NCBI GenBank assembly: GCA_964485345.1
Contig: CAZAJB010000005.1
Location: 1 to 64,000, forward strand
Direction: 5' to 3'
From: UBA5420 sp964485345
Lineage (GTDB): Bacteria > Bacillota > Limnochordia > Darwinibacteriales > Darwinibacteriaceae
Length of the DNA: 64,000 bases
Below, one piece after another: positions 17,094-26,282 of the stretch (position 1 is the first letter of the stretch; every line of letters starts with the position of its first letter). The position numbers and the translations under genes were made by a program. Below the pieces are notes generated by a model. The model was not told the origin of the DNA and searched no databases. It saw only the letters and a list, made by a program, of their open reading frames with translations.

Positions 17094-18431
17094 CTATGTG
17101 TGAGAACTAAGTGCCTTCATCGGCGACATCTTGGCTGCAGATCGTGCTGGCCAATACGCAGCGATCAGGCTGATTAAAACCACGATAGCCGTATTGATGA
17201 TCACGTTGGTTATGGAGAAGACAAATGTAATCTTCCCAGTATCTAAGAAAAACTGCATAGACGGATCCGCATTAAAATGGATGCTACCCACGGCCACGGC
17301 GACAATTCCTGCGAGAATTAGCCCAGCTATGCAGCCTAGGAGACCTAGAAAAGCTGCCTCCCAAAGGAAGATGTTCTTCACTCGTTTTTGATGCATGCCA
17401 AAAGCCCGCATCGTACCAATTTCCTTGGTTCGCTCAATCATCATCATTCGGAAGGTGTTGGTGATACCCACCATGGTGACCACAAGTAGGATCAGAAAGA
17501 TGACTTGACCCACTTGATTTAAAACGCCCACCACTAGCTCCACAGCCTCCATAATTTGGTTAATATGCATGATCTGATAGCGTGTGCCTTCCCAAGGTGT
17601 GATCTCCTCTTGTTCAGCAAAAGAATCAAGGGGCATTCCAGCTATCGTCACAGAGACCGCAGGTTCTGCTTCGACTACTTCCTCTACCTCTTCTTCTGGT
17701 GCTCTGAGCCCCTCCCTGACGATGCGAGCAAAATCGTCAACAAGGTCCAAATCTGTTAAAAACATGTTCAACAATTGATACTCATGGAGTTCCATTCCAA
17801 GGAGAGCATTGAGATAGGCACGACTGGTGTAAGCTGCCGAGAGACCCAATTCCTCCTGATCTTCAATAAAGGCTACAACCTTGACCTCGCCCACATTCTG
17901 CTGGCCAGTGAGAGTCTCGAGCCTAATTAAGAGCGTCTCCCCAACTTGGACTCCCAAACGTTCTCCTATCGGTTGGGGTAGAATGATGGAAGCATCGTCC
18001 ACCGAAACGTCATCGAAGGAACCCTCGGTGACAACAAGACTGTCAAGGAGCTTGTTTTCCTCGCTAAAGTCTACCCCATATAGCATCTGCATCGTTTGCC
18101 TTGAACCAAAAATCATAGTCGGCATCGCCTGGCTGCGCCGGGTAAGGGCCTCAATTTGGCCCGCATTTTCTTCCAAGAGTTGATCGAGGCGTTCGTCCGG
18201 TCTGATTTTCATGATCATCTGGCCCGCATCAGTCCACTCCCGTCCCATAATGAAGACATGGCCTCCAAGGGCATGGGAGAAGTTCTCACGGATATTTCCT
18301 ACGACACCGCCAGTGAGGGCGTTCATCAAAGTTATAACGAGCATTCCAAAGCCTATCGCTCCAGCCAGGAGGAAACTGCGTTTTTTCTGCCTCAAGACGT
18401 TGCGAAAAGCTACCTTCATTGTCAAGAACAT
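17094..18431 (-). CDS. LolC/E- or MacB-type ABC transporter permease
   Basis: A 445-residue permease with one N-terminal helix (after FRNVLRQKKRSFLLAGAIGFGM), a large periplasmic domain of about 260 residues including an acidic stretch (EEEVEEVVEAEP), and three C-terminal helices of the FtsX domain (MMMIERTKEIGTMRAFGM, then AGLILAGIVAVAVG). This is the layout of LolC/LolE and MacB. The RTKEIGTMRA coupling motif binds the ATPase. Five bases separate it from the sister permease upstream, so a heterodimer is likely. Confidence 0.9.
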   Translation of the reverse strand: MFLTMKVAFRNVLRQKKRSFLLAGAIGFGMLVITLMNALTGGVVGNIRENFSHALGGHVFIMGREWTDAGQMIMKIRPDERLDQLLEENAGQIEALTRRSQAMPTMIFGSRQTMQMLYGVDFSEENKLLDSLVVTEGSFDDVSVDDASIILPQPIGERLGVQVGETLLIRLETLTGQQNVGEVKVVAFIEDQEELGLSAAYTSRAYLNALLGMELHEYQLLNMFLTDLDLVDDFARIVREGLRAPEEEVEEVVEAEPAVSVTIAGMPLDSFAEQEEITPWEGTRYQIMHINQIMEAVELVVGVLNQVGQVIFLILLVVTMVGITNTFRMMMIERTKEIGTMRAFGMHQKRVKNIFLWEAAFLGLLGCIAGLILAGIVAVAVGSIHFNADPSMQFFLDTGKITFVFSITNVIINTAIVVLISLIAAYWPARSAAKMSPMKALSSHT

Positions 18432-18436
18432 CTAGA

Positions 18437-19927
18437 TCACCTCGAACTTTCCATAGCCTTTAGGGGCGATGTCTTCATCACAATAGCCGCGGGATAGGTA
18501 CTGGAGACAATCCCCACAACTAGGATCACTACAAAGGACATAATCACCGATGAGACCGACAATTCCGGACGCAAAACAGGTCCACCGTAGATAATCTCAA
18601 AGAACATATTACTTGCCTCAAGCCCGACTCTATTAAGGATAAAAAGGACCAGGGACCCTAAGAGAACTCCGGCTGTTCCTGCGATTCCCGCAAGAATCAG
18701 AGTCTCCCAGACGACCATGCGGCGCACAAAGCTTTTCTGGGCACCAATGGCACGCATCGTTCCGATCTCGCCCATCCTTTCTGTCACCGAAATGACTAAC
18801 GTATTCATAATAATAATCACCGCAACAACGGCGATCAAGAGGACGACACCATTGAAGATGCCCTTAATTCCATTGGAAAGCTGGGCCATAGAGCCGGCCG
18901 CTTGCATCCAATCCCTTGTCTGGGCAGGGATATTGTGTTCAGCAAAAAACTTGCCAAAGTCTTCCTGTGCCTGCTTGAGATAGGCCTCATCGGTCAAACG
19001 AATCAAGAGGTATTGCCAAGCGCCTGTATCCTCCGCATTGGAAAGGTCCCGAGACTCGGTCTCACCAAGTAGCGAAAACCAATAATCATCCCCCGCGAGC
19101 TCTTGTTCTACCTCCGCCGGTGCAAAAAGCGCATCAAGAGAACCAAAGGAGTCAAAGAGGCTATCTTCATCGATAGTCCCCAAGAGTGATTGCTCGTCAG
19201 GACTCAAATCAGTTGGTGCCGCATGGCCGACTACCATACCCGCTAAAGCCCGCACATTCGATACATCCATCAGCGAAACCATGTCGAGCTGTATGTTAGA
19301 TTGCTTGAATTCAAAGATTCCGGTGATTTCAACTTCGCGAATTCGCATACCCGTCATGGTACTGGCAGAGGTGAACAAAAGCTTGTCACCTGGTTGCAAG
19401 CTGAACCCAATCTGCCGCTCCATCATCTCAGCTACCGTGCTGTTCAAGAGTATACCTTGCTCACCTGGGGCCCAAAACTCCCCTGCCAAAAGCTCCACAT
19501 TGTCGGGGAACATTACACGGTAGTCATCGGGCGCGATCCCAAAGAGTTGGGTAACACCAAGCATCTTATCTCCCCTAGAAACCATGGCATTAGCCGAGAC
19601 CTGGGGATTGACCGTCTCCACATATGGGAGGGAGCCGGCATACTCAACAAGATCTGCATACTCAGGAATCCTCGGAACCGCTCGCTCCATCGCTGTCATG
19701 TCTTGAAAACCGAAGAGGGTGAGATACCCCTTGCTCTCCCCAGTAATCATAAGGTGCCCCGTATAGTTTTGAATATAGGAGCGTTCGATACCTGCCGCGG
19801 CCGAATCCATAAAAGAGTTGCCCACCACGAGAACCATAATGCCGATAATCATGATCAAACCGATAATAAGAGTTTTTACCTTGTGTTCACGCAGGTTGCG
19901 CCAGGCAATGGTAAGAATAATCCTCAT
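18437..19927 (-). CDS. LolC/E- or MacB-type ABC transporter permease
   Basis: A 496-residue permease of the same family: an N-terminal helix (TLIIGLIMIIGIMVLVVGNS), a long periplasmic domain, then a C-terminal FtsX domain with VTERMGEIGTMRAIGA and two more helices. The periplasmic part is about 50 residues longer than in the sister gene, with an acidic insert. The start overlaps the end of the ATPase gene by 4 bases (ATGA). The pair with the next gene resembles LolC/LolE. Confidence 0.9.
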   Translation of the reverse strand: MRIILTIAWRNLREHKVKTLIIGLIMIIGIMVLVVGNSFMDSAAAGIERSYIQNYTGHLMITGESKGYLTLFGFQDMTAMERAVPRIPEYADLVEYAGSLPYVETVNPQVSANAMVSRGDKMLGVTQLFGIAPDDYRVMFPDNVELLAGEFWAPGEQGILLNSTVAEMMERQIGFSLQPGDKLLFTSASTMTGMRIREVEITGIFEFKQSNIQLDMVSLMDVSNVRALAGMVVGHAAPTDLSPDEQSLLGTIDEDSLFDSFGSLDALFAPAEVEQELAGDDYWFSLLGETESRDLSNAEDTGAWQYLLIRLTDEAYLKQAQEDFGKFFAEHNIPAQTRDWMQAAGSMAQLSNGIKGIFNGVVLLIAVVAVIIIMNTLVISVTERMGEIGTMRAIGAQKSFVRRMVVWETLILAGIAGTAGVLLGSLVLFILNRVGLEASNMFFEIIYGGPVLRPELSVSSVIMSFVVILVVGIVSSTYPAAIVMKTSPLKAMESSR

Positions 19928-20637
19928 GACAAATTCCCCACCTTGGCGCTCTTCTTGGTATCCGCCACAACTAGGCCATCAAGAAGCTGGATAACATGAT
20001 CCGCGATTTCCATGATGGTGGTATCATGGGTTGAGAAAATAAAGGTTGTGTTCAGCTCCGCATTCATTTCTTTCATAAGCGCAATGATGCTTTGGCCCGT
20101 CTTGGAGTCCAGGTTCGCTGTTGGTTCATCGGCCAAAACAATTTCTGGTTTCGTGGCTAAGGCCCTAGCGATAGCTACCCTCTGCCTTTGCCCTCCTGAG
20201 AGCTCGTTAGATTTATGATGCATATGATCCGCCAGGCCCACGGCATCTACTAGAAACTCAATCCATTCGCTAATCTCTTTCTTGCTTCGTTTATCTTTAC
20301 CTAAAAGGAGTGGAAATTCTATGTTCTCGTAGACATTGAGCACGGGTATTAAATTGAAGGATTGGAAGATAAAGCCCAGTGTTTCGTGGCGAAGCTTGGT
20401 AAGTGCCTTGTCCTTTAGACCTTCCGTAACGGTTCCATTAATTCTCACGATCCCATCGGTGGGTTGATCGATGCATCCGATGAGGTTTAAAATGGTTGAC
20501 TTTCCTGAACCCGATGGCCCCACGATAGATGCAAAGTCACCCTTTTCTATAGAAAAAGTCACGCCTCGTACCGCATGCACTTCTGCCTTACCAAGAGTGT
20601 AGACCTTCTTCGCATTTTCCAATTCAACAATGCCCAT
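19924..20637 (-). CDS. LolD/MacB-type ABC transporter ATP-binding protein
   Basis: A 237-residue ABC ATPase. Walker A GPSGSGKST (about residues 39-47), Q-loop region FIFQSFNLIPVLN, signature LSGGQRQRVAIARAL, Walker B VLADEPTANLD and the His of FIFSTHD are all intact. The sequence is of the LolD/FtsE/MacB subfamily that powers mechanotransmission rather than channel transport. AAAGGAGAGG lies before the ATG. First coding gene of the five-gene envelope operon. Confidence 0.93.
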   Translation of the reverse strand: MGIVELENAKKVYTLGKAEVHAVRGVTFSIEKGDFASIVGPSGSGKSTILNLIGCIDQPTDGIVRINGTVTEGLKDKALTKLRHETLGFIFQSFNLIPVLNVYENIEFPLLLGKDKRSKKEISEWIEFLVDAVGLADHMHHKSNELSGGQRQRVAIARALATKPEIVLADEPTANLDSKTGQSIIALMKEMNAELNTTFIFSTHDTTIMEIADHVIQLLDGLVVADTKKSAKVGNLS

Positions 20638-20850
20638 CTAAACCTCTCCTTTACTGCCTAATACTATGAGTATACCCGAGTGCGTAGCTTCATTCAATGT
20701 TTCACAATCTTTTCCGGGAAAGCCCAGCCGCTCAGGCAGACTGTCTCCTCGATAAATTCCCCCGATAGTGAATAGTAATTCGGCTTCTTCTACCCTTAGG
20801 TTGTCCGTGACGCTTTCCTTCGGGTCTAGTGTACCAGCCATCTAGTGCAC
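20638..20850 (-). other. Long 5' leader of the envelope operon
   Basis: About 210 bases lie between the predicted transcription start (near 20848) and the ATPase ATG at 20637. A 67-codon frame (ATG at 20841, stop at 20638-20640) fills it, but it has no room for a ribosome site and resembles nothing I know. It is best treated as a leader with an unproven small ORF. Confidence 0.3.
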
Positions 20851-20884
20851 TAACATTGTATAACATTAGTCCTTCCTTTGTCAA
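20851..20884 (-). promoter_or_regulatory. Sigma-A promoter of the envelope operon with direct repeats over the -10
   Basis: On the minus strand TTGACA (20884-20879), an 18-base spacer and TACAAT (20860-20855). The -10 lies within a direct repeat, TAACATT GTA TAACATT on the plus strand (20851-20867), the shape of a repressor site. Confidence 0.7.
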
Positions 20885-20898
20885 CGTCTTTCCAATGC

Positions 20899-21537
20899 CT
20901 ACTTTTGGCCCTTGTAGAGCAGAAGGGAAACCACATACGATAAGGATAAGATAGCGATGCCCAAGGTAAACATCAGGATAGATGCAATGTTCTGGTTGTT
21001 AATCACCCACTTAAACAGGACTAAAGTATCGCCCACAAAAGATGGAAGTGCAACTAGACCGATCACTACGAAAAAGGGTGCCATAGCATAGAATCTGCCT
21101 TTGTTATAGCCTAGACGGAAAAAGAAGGGCATTTGGGTCCCAACAATTGCAGAAAAAACCAAAATAGACCCGCCCAAGGAAAAGAAAACTCCGTTCCAAG
21201 GGGTGGACCCATTGCCTGGAACCACAAAAGACAAGCCCAAGACCACAGAGGTGGCAACCACATAGCTAAGGAGAACAAACCCATATCGCCCTAAAATGAT
21301 GTCCCTCGCTCCCAACGGAAGCATCCCGTACAATCGTTGCAATCCATCTTTTTCCTCAACTGCAAAGATATTGGTGGAAATCAGCGCAATGGACCAGGCA
21401 CAATTGATCAAGAGAAGTGTTAAGGATGTACCCATCAGCCAAAAAAGGGCAACCACAAAGAGAATCACTACACCAAAGGTCTTTAAGTTCGGCTTCATCG
21501 TGAAATAATCAAGCCTTATCATGCTTGTTATGCCCAT
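20899..21537 (-). CDS. ABC-2 type transporter permease
   Basis: A 212-residue membrane protein with about six helices and the sequence style of ABC2_membrane_5 proteins (FAVEEKDGLQRLYGMLPLG ahead of RDIILGRYGFVLLSYVV). It follows the ATPase gene with a 10-base overlap and forms the exporter controlled by the GntR regulator in the same transcript. Its substrate is unknown; related YtrA-controlled exporters respond to cell-wall antibiotics. No terminator is seen after it before the next promoter at 20884. Confidence 0.85.
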   Translation of the reverse strand: MGITSMIRLDYFTMKPNLKTFGVVILFVVALFWLMGTSLTLLLINCAWSIALISTNIFAVEEKDGLQRLYGMLPLGARDIILGRYGFVLLSYVVATSVVLGLSFVVPGNGSTPWNGVFFSLGGSILVFSAIVGTQMPFFFRLGYNKGRFYAMAPFFVVIGLVALPSFVGDTLVLFKWVINNQNIASILMFTLGIAILSLSYVVSLLLYKGQK

Positions 21538-22391
21538 GTATACCCTCCTTTTTTGCTTGCGAAGACGACAATATCATCTAGGCTGGGCTGGTCGGTTAGA
21601 AGATCTCCAAACCCCCGGACCTCCTCCGTGGTGATCAGACCCTCGAAGCCCATATTTGTTTCCCTCAAACCCAGAATCTTGGTTTTCAAATCTGCCGTTA
21701 GTTGACCAGGCTTGCCTTTAATTAGGCAAAAGCTCTCCATTAAGGTTCCTAGACTACCAGTATAGAACAGCTTACCGTCCTTGATGAAGGTAATAAAGTC
21801 GGCAACGCGTTCTAGATCAGTGGAGATATGGGTCGAAAGCAAAACGCTTCTGTCCCCGTTCTTAATATAGTCCTGCAGGATTCCCGATAGCTGATCGCGG
21901 GTTATGGCATCGAGACCACTCGTCGGCTCATCTAGAATGAGCAGTCTGGCGTTGTGAGATAAGGCGCAAGCCAACATAAGCTTCATCTGCATTCCTCGGG
22001 AAAAGTCGCCAATGCTCTTTTTACTGGGAAGTTCGAACTCATCTACCAACCTAGCGAACGTTTTGGAATCCCAATGGCGATAAAACCTGGAGATGGCTTT
22101 CTGTGTATCATTGACCGTCCAGCCATCAACAAACATCAAGCGGTCAAAGACAACACCCACATCTTCCTTAATCTGCAGCTCATGCCCTCTTAGATCAAGC
22201 CCAAATACCTTGATCTGTCCTTTATCTGGTTTCAACATATCAAGAACTAACTGGATAGTCGTGGTCTTGCCTGCACCATTTGGCCCCACTAAACCCATTA
22301 TATATCCCTGCGGTAGTGAAAAACTGAGACCATCAAGGTAAAAACCGGGAAAGCGTTTGCTAACATTGGTAAGTTCTAGAAAGCTATGCAT
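21528..22391 (-). CDS. ABC transporter ATP-binding protein (YtrB-like)
   Basis: A 287-residue ATPase of the ABC-2 exporter class: Walker A GPNGAGKTT (about residues 36-44), signature FSRGMQMKLMLACAL, Walker B LLILDEPTSGLD, H-loop LLSTHIS, and a C-terminal domain of about 80 residues. The signature begins FSRGM rather than LSGGQ, as is common in this class. GGAGGTGG before the ATG at 22391 favours this start over the longer frame; it overlaps the regulator gene by 8 bases. Confidence 0.92.
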   Translation of the reverse strand: MHSFLELTNVSKRFPGFYLDGLSFSLPQGYIMGLVGPNGAGKTTTIQLVLDMLKPDKGQIKVFGLDLRGHELQIKEDVGVVFDRLMFVDGWTVNDTQKAISRFYRHWDSKTFARLVDEFELPSKKSIGDFSRGMQMKLMLACALSHNARLLILDEPTSGLDAITRDQLSGILQDYIKNGDRSVLLSTHISTDLERVADFITFIKDGKLFYTGSLGTLMESFCLIKGKPGQLTADLKTKILGLRETNMGFEGLITTEEVRGFGDLLTDQPSLDDIVVFASKKGGYTWA

Positions 22392-22767
22392 CTTGTTCCA
22401 CCTCCAGTAATAGGTCAAGCAAATCATGCAACTCGGACTCGCTTAGCGATGCACGTTGGGCCGCTTGAATGGCCCGTATTAGATTGGATTCCACCTCTCG
22501 AATCAGTTGCTCCCGGATAAGATCCGAATCACTAGACATGACAAAAAATCCTTTGCCCTGTTGGCTCTTGATAAAGCCTTCTGCCTCGAGTTCGTTGTAG
22601 GCTCTAGTTGTGGTTAAGACACTGATCTTCAAGTCCTTGGCCAGTTGACGTAAGGAAGGAAGCATCGCTCCTTCGGCCAATTCGCCTGAGAGGATCTGTT
22701 CCTTGACCTGTTCCTTGATTTGGTTATACATCGGTACACCGGAGGCATTGGATAAAATGACATTCAC
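22384..22767 (-). CDS. GntR-family transcriptional regulator, YtrA type
   Basis: A 127-residue regulator with an N-terminal winged helix-turn-helix (PMYNQIKEQVKEQILSGELA, then LPSLRQLAKDLKISVLTTTR and YNELEAEGFIKSQQGKGFFV) and a short all-helical C-terminal tail rich in Leu and Glu, as in the YtrA subfamily. It should repress its own operon with the downstream ABC exporter. I use the GTG at 22767, which follows AGGGGTGAG; the longer frame runs through the promoter. A palindromic site lies just upstream at 22781-22806. Confidence 0.92.
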   Translation of the reverse strand: MNVILSNASGVPMYNQIKEQVKEQILSGELAEGAMLPSLRQLAKDLKISVLTTTRAYNELEAEGFIKSQQGKGFFVMSSDSDLIREQLIREVESNLIRAIQAAQRASLSESELHDLLDLLLEVEQDA

Positions 22768-22780
22768 GTTCTCACCCCTA

Positions 22781-22806
22781 ACTGTACTTGCGGCAACATA
22801 TACAGT
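22781..22806. promoter_or_regulatory. Candidate operator of the YtrA-type regulator
   Basis: ACTGTA (22781-22786) and TACAGT (22801-22806) form a 26-base inverted repeat. One arm overlaps the -10 of the gntR promoter and the other lies just downstream, where a bound repressor would block initiation. Autoregulation is known for the YtrA subfamily. Confidence 0.6.
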
Positions 22807-22832
22807 ATAATCAGTGCATCGCTCTCTGTCAA
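22804..22832 (-). promoter_or_regulatory. Sigma-A promoter of the gntR-ABC operon
   Basis: On the minus strand a perfect TTGACA (22832-22827), a 17-base spacer and TATACT (22809-22804). Confidence 0.85.
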
Positions 22833-22856
22833 GCGTGTTTTTCCTTGAATTTGCAG

Positions 22857-22893
22857 CCAAAAAACCGGGCTGATCTTCGGTAGATCAACCCGG
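22857..22893 (-). terminator. Terminator of the Mrp antiporter operon
   Basis: Reading leftward, a hairpin (ACCGGG-TTGATCT paired with AGATCA-GCCCGGT, one mismatch) is followed directly by TTTTTT. It lies 16 bases after the last antiporter gene. Confidence 0.9.
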
Positions 22894-22908
22894 TCGGCGT
22901 GACTTATC

Positions 22909-24804
22909 TTAGGCGCCTAGAATATACGTGCCCAAGTAATAAAGCACCATGACAGCCAAAACAGTGAGAATCAAAAACACGTCAGTATTTAGATTCGAAA
23001 AATTCAAGACGGTAAAAATACCCCCGCCCTCAAAGTCCAGTCTGCGATTCACCGCCATCATCCGCAGGTAATGGCATCTAAGACTGAAGGTCACCCTAGT
23101 TGAAACGGCTTGATATACTCGACTCATACGACTGTCAAGCCAGAGATATCCCCGGACAACTTGGGTTCCAGCAAATTCCAGACTCAGCCACTTCGGTGGT
23201 TCATAATGGAAGAGGTGTGTTTTCATACCAAAAGCAAAGAACGCGGCACCGATAATGAGCGTGATAACCATATCCCACACCGCAGAACTCTCAAAGAAGT
23301 CTAGGTGACTAAGATGACTTAAATCTGTCATCCCTGCACTTAAGGTAGCAGGTTCAATGAAGAGATTCATGATCAGCCCAGGCTGTGTACCAATAATCAG
23401 CATAACAACTGCAAGGAGCACCATGGCGGCTTTCAAGAAGGGACCTTCGCCGGCGCCTTTCTTGACCTTAGTTTTCTCCTTACCCAAGAAGGTAAGTCCA
23501 ATCAACTTCACAAAAGACGCTACGGTCCCGACACCGACTACGTTAAAGAAGCGTTCTGCCCAGACCATAATGGGATTGCCCGTCAGGGCTGCTTCCAGGG
23601 CACCGTGGTGAAGGAGGCTCTTACTGATAAAACCATTAAGGCCCGGTGTGCCCGTAATACCAAAGGCGGCAATGAGCATGCAAATGGCTGTCCAAGGGTA
23701 CTTTCTCCAGAGCCCACCTAGTTTGTACAGGTCTAGCTCACCTGTTCCTAAGAAGATAATTCCAACGCCTAAGAAAAGAGCCGATTTAAAGAGGGCGTGG
23801 TTCAAGGAGTGAAAAATCGCTCCTGAAACTCCGTAGGCTCCCTGATCCTTCAACACCAATGCGGTGCCAATACCCAGGATAATGTAGCCCATCTGGCTTA
23901 CACTGTGATAGGCCAAGAGGCGCTTGGCATTTCCCTGCAGAAGGGCGAGGGCTACCCCAAGGAGCATGGTTACCATACCAATAATTACGACTAAAGTGCC
24001 CAGCCAGGGCACGAGCTCTCCCATGTTCCAATTGACGAGCTGCCCTGTGCGGATCAGGCCATAGGCACCGGCCTTAATCAAAATACCCGACAGCAAGGCA
24101 CTGCCTGGGCTAGGAGCAACGGGGTGAGCCATGGGCAGCCAGATGTGAACCGGAACCATACCAGCTTTGATTCCAAAGCCAGAAAGGAGTAGGAGGACTG
24201 CCCAGCCCACCAAGGCAGTGTTTGCAGGTAAAGTAGCCGCCACACCAATTTGTAACGTTGTGCCAGAAATCATGAGTAAGGCAATGGCACCGGCAATGCA
24301 GAGCCCCGCGGCGATTCCAAGGAACAGATAAAAATAACCTGCACGAAGAGACTCCCGATCTTGGCGATGTATTACCCAGAAAAACGAAGTCACTGTCATA
24401 GTTTCGAAGAAGACCAGGAGCGTTAGGAAGTTGCCAGCTAAAAAGACACCTTGTACGGCCCCTAAAGTAATCAAATAAAAGACGTAGAAGCTCAGTGTTC
24501 CCTCTTCATGCTGCATGTACGTGTACATGTATATCCCAGTTGCTAACCATACCAAGGCACTAAAGAGACTAAATAGGGCTGAAAGGCCATCGAGGCGAAA
24601 AACTGTTTCAACGATGCCCCATGAGCTCAGTTGCCAAATTAGGGTACCTTGGCTTCGTACCAGCAAAAAATTCATAATACTGGCTAGAAGGCCCACCCCA
24701 GTGACAAAAATACTAAGAAAAGATTGGCTCTGCAGATTCTTACAGCGAGCTAAGGCCACTGCACCTAAGAACGGAACCAAAATCAAGATCAAACTCCAAT
24801 ACAT
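22909..24804 (-). CDS. Antiporter-like membrane subunit (NuoL/MrpA N-terminal type)
   Basis: A 631-residue protein with about 15 helices of the proton-translocating complex I/Mrp family. It shows the conserved YMQHEEGTLSFYVFYLITLG region, VFFETMTVTSFFWV with the key Glu, and HLPxxH-like HIWLPMAHPVAPSPGSALLSG with the Lys-bearing helix after it. It is longest of the three such genes here and has a distinct C-terminal extension. It is last in the operon. It lacks the MrpA C-terminal (DUF4040/MbhE) parts, which are separate genes upstream, so it corresponds to the antiporter half of MrpA or to a hydrogenase/Mbh-type subunit. Confidence 0.85.
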   Translation of the reverse strand: MYWSLILILVPFLGAVALARCKNLQSQSFLSIFVTGVGLLASIMNFLLVRSQGTLIWQLSSWGIVETVFRLDGLSALFSLFSALVWLATGIYMYTYMQHEEGTLSFYVFYLITLGAVQGVFLAGNFLTLLVFFETMTVTSFFWVIHRQDRESLRAGYFYLFLGIAAGLCIAGAIALLMISGTTLQIGVAATLPANTALVGWAVLLLLSGFGIKAGMVPVHIWLPMAHPVAPSPGSALLSGILIKAGAYGLIRTGQLVNWNMGELVPWLGTLVVIIGMVTMLLGVALALLQGNAKRLLAYHSVSQMGYIILGIGTALVLKDQGAYGVSGAIFHSLNHALFKSALFLGVGIIFLGTGELDLYKLGGLWRKYPWTAICMLIAAFGITGTPGLNGFISKSLLHHGALEAALTGNPIMVWAERFFNVVGVGTVASFVKLIGLTFLGKEKTKVKKGAGEGPFLKAAMVLLAVVMLIIGTQPGLIMNLFIEPATLSAGMTDLSHLSHLDFFESSAVWDMVITLIIGAAFFAFGMKTHLFHYEPPKWLSLEFAGTQVVRGYLWLDSRMSRVYQAVSTRVTFSLRCHYLRMMAVNRRLDFEGGGIFTVLNFSNLNTDVFLILTVLAVMVLYYLGTYILGA

Positions 24805-24818
24805 CGTGATTCACCTCC

Positions 24819-26282
24819 CTACAAGCTAAAGAACTGAGTAACCACTGCATCCACCAAGGGCAAGGTTAATCCAGGCCATAGGCCAAAGACAACACCTAAA
24901 GCGGCCAGCACTAAGGTTGGAACTAGCATCAACCACAGGGGCGTGGTCTTGTCTGGGCGCTTCAAACCCGATTTACCCGTAAAGCCAGAGATGGTAATGG
25001 GTATAAAGTAAAAGGCGTTCAGAAGTCCGCTAACGAGTAAGACCACAAGCAAAACCCAGGAATCTGTGGCCAGACCGCCCCGCATGAGATAATACTTACT
25101 CCAAAAACCGCTTAAGGGCAACATGCCAATCATACCTAGACTGACCAGACCAAAGCTTCCTAGAGTTAACGGGAGGATCCGCCCCACACCTTTAAGTTCA
25201 CTGATCTTAACATAACCTGTTTCCTCAGCCACGATCCCCGCGGAAAAGAAGAGGACAATCTTCAGCGTCGAATGGAAGATCATGTGCAAAATGGCCCCAG
25301 CTAAGGCCAAGGGATGAAGCATAAAAACCCCAAGTAAGATGTAAGCCAACTGACTGATGGTGGAGTAAGCTAGACGCCGCTTCAAAACATCCTGTTTTAA
25401 GGCTATAAAGGAGCCCATCAAGATTGTGACACAGCAAATCCCAAGTAGTAACCAGCGGATATTTAGATCCTGGATTAAATCTACTCCAAAAACAGAGTAC
25501 ACAGTGCGCAAAATGCCAAATACACCAGCATTGACAACGGCAACCGCATGTAAGAGGGCACTAACGGGCGTAGGGGCTACCATAGCTGAAGGTAACCACC
25601 CATGAAGTGGCATAATTGCTGCCTTCACACCAAAGCCAATTAAGAAAAGGAAGAACATAACCATCAATTTACCACTAGGGATGGAACTCAAAGCCGCTGG
25701 CAAACTCCGAAAATCAAGAACTCCATCAGTCACCATCCAGAGCATCACAAGCCCGGTCAGAATAAAACTGGCACCAACCAAGCTATACTTGATGTACTTC
25801 GTACCGGCTTCTAGAGCCTCCTTGGTACCTGGATGGACCACCAAGGGATAGGTGGCAAAGGTCAGGAGTTCATAAAACAGGTAAAACGTGAAAAGGTTGC
25901 CAGAAAAGGCAATACCTAAGGTAATACCTGCAGACAGTAGAAAGAAGGAAAAGTACTGCCTTTGTTTATCATCCTGATCCATATAGCCTGAAGAATACAC
26001 ACTTGCAAAAACCCACAGACTTGCCGCGATCACCGCGTAGGTTAGCCCTAAGGGATCGAGGGCAAGCTTCAGAGCCAACGAAGCAACTCCAAGCTCAAAA
26101 ACAGGGTACACGCCTGAATACAAGCCCAGGCTCATTAACCACCACACGGCAACTGCACTTACTACGGTAGCACCAAAGGCCACAAAGTTACGCACTTTTT
26201 TTGCTTCATTGGGAGTCACAGCAACCCAGATAGCACCAAAACCCGTGCTAAATATTGCGATAAAAATAAGGATCGTACTCAT
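24819..26282 (-). CDS. Antiporter-like membrane subunit (MnhD/NuoM/N type)
   Basis: A 487-residue polytopic protein of the proton_antipo_M family. Typical stretches are FTFYLFYELLTFATYPLVVH with the buried Glu, and PLHGWLPSAMVAPTPVSALLHAVAVVNAG, followed by RLAYSTISQLAYILLGV. It takes part in coupled Na+ (or H+) movement through the membrane. The 3' gene lies 14 bases downstream; its own start overlaps the preceding gene by 4 bases (ATGA), so it is translationally coupled. Confidence 0.88.
   Translation of the reverse strand: MSTILIFIAIFSTGFGAIWVAVTPNEAKKVRNFVAFGATVVSAVAVWWLMSLGLYSGVYPVFELGVASLALKLALDPLGLTYAVIAASLWVFASVYSSGYMDQDDKQRQYFSFFLLSAGITLGIAFSGNLFTFYLFYELLTFATYPLVVHPGTKEALEAGTKYIKYSLVGASFILTGLVMLWMVTDGVLDFRSLPAALSSIPSGKLMVMFFLFLIGFGVKAAIMPLHGWLPSAMVAPTPVSALLHAVAVVNAGVFGILRTVYSVFGVDLIQDLNIRWLLLGICCVTILMGSFIALKQDVLKRRLAYSTISQLAYILLGVFMLHPLALAGAILHMIFHSTLKIVLFFSAGIVAEETGYVKISELKGVGRILPLTLGSFGLVSLGMIGMLPLSGFWSKYYLMRGGLATDSWVLLVVLLVSGLLNAFYFIPITISGFTGKSGLKRPDKTTPLWLMLVPTLVLAALGVVFGLWPGLTLPLVDAVVTQFFSL

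Noticed and set aside
20638..20841. 67-codon frame directly before the envelope ATPase gene
   Set aside because: It begins about where the transcript should start, has no room for a ribosome site and no recognisable similarity; treated as leader.
22863..22893. Inverted repeat as an operator of the gntR operon
   Set aside because: Its T run lies on the leftward strand right after the antiporter operon, so it is a terminator.
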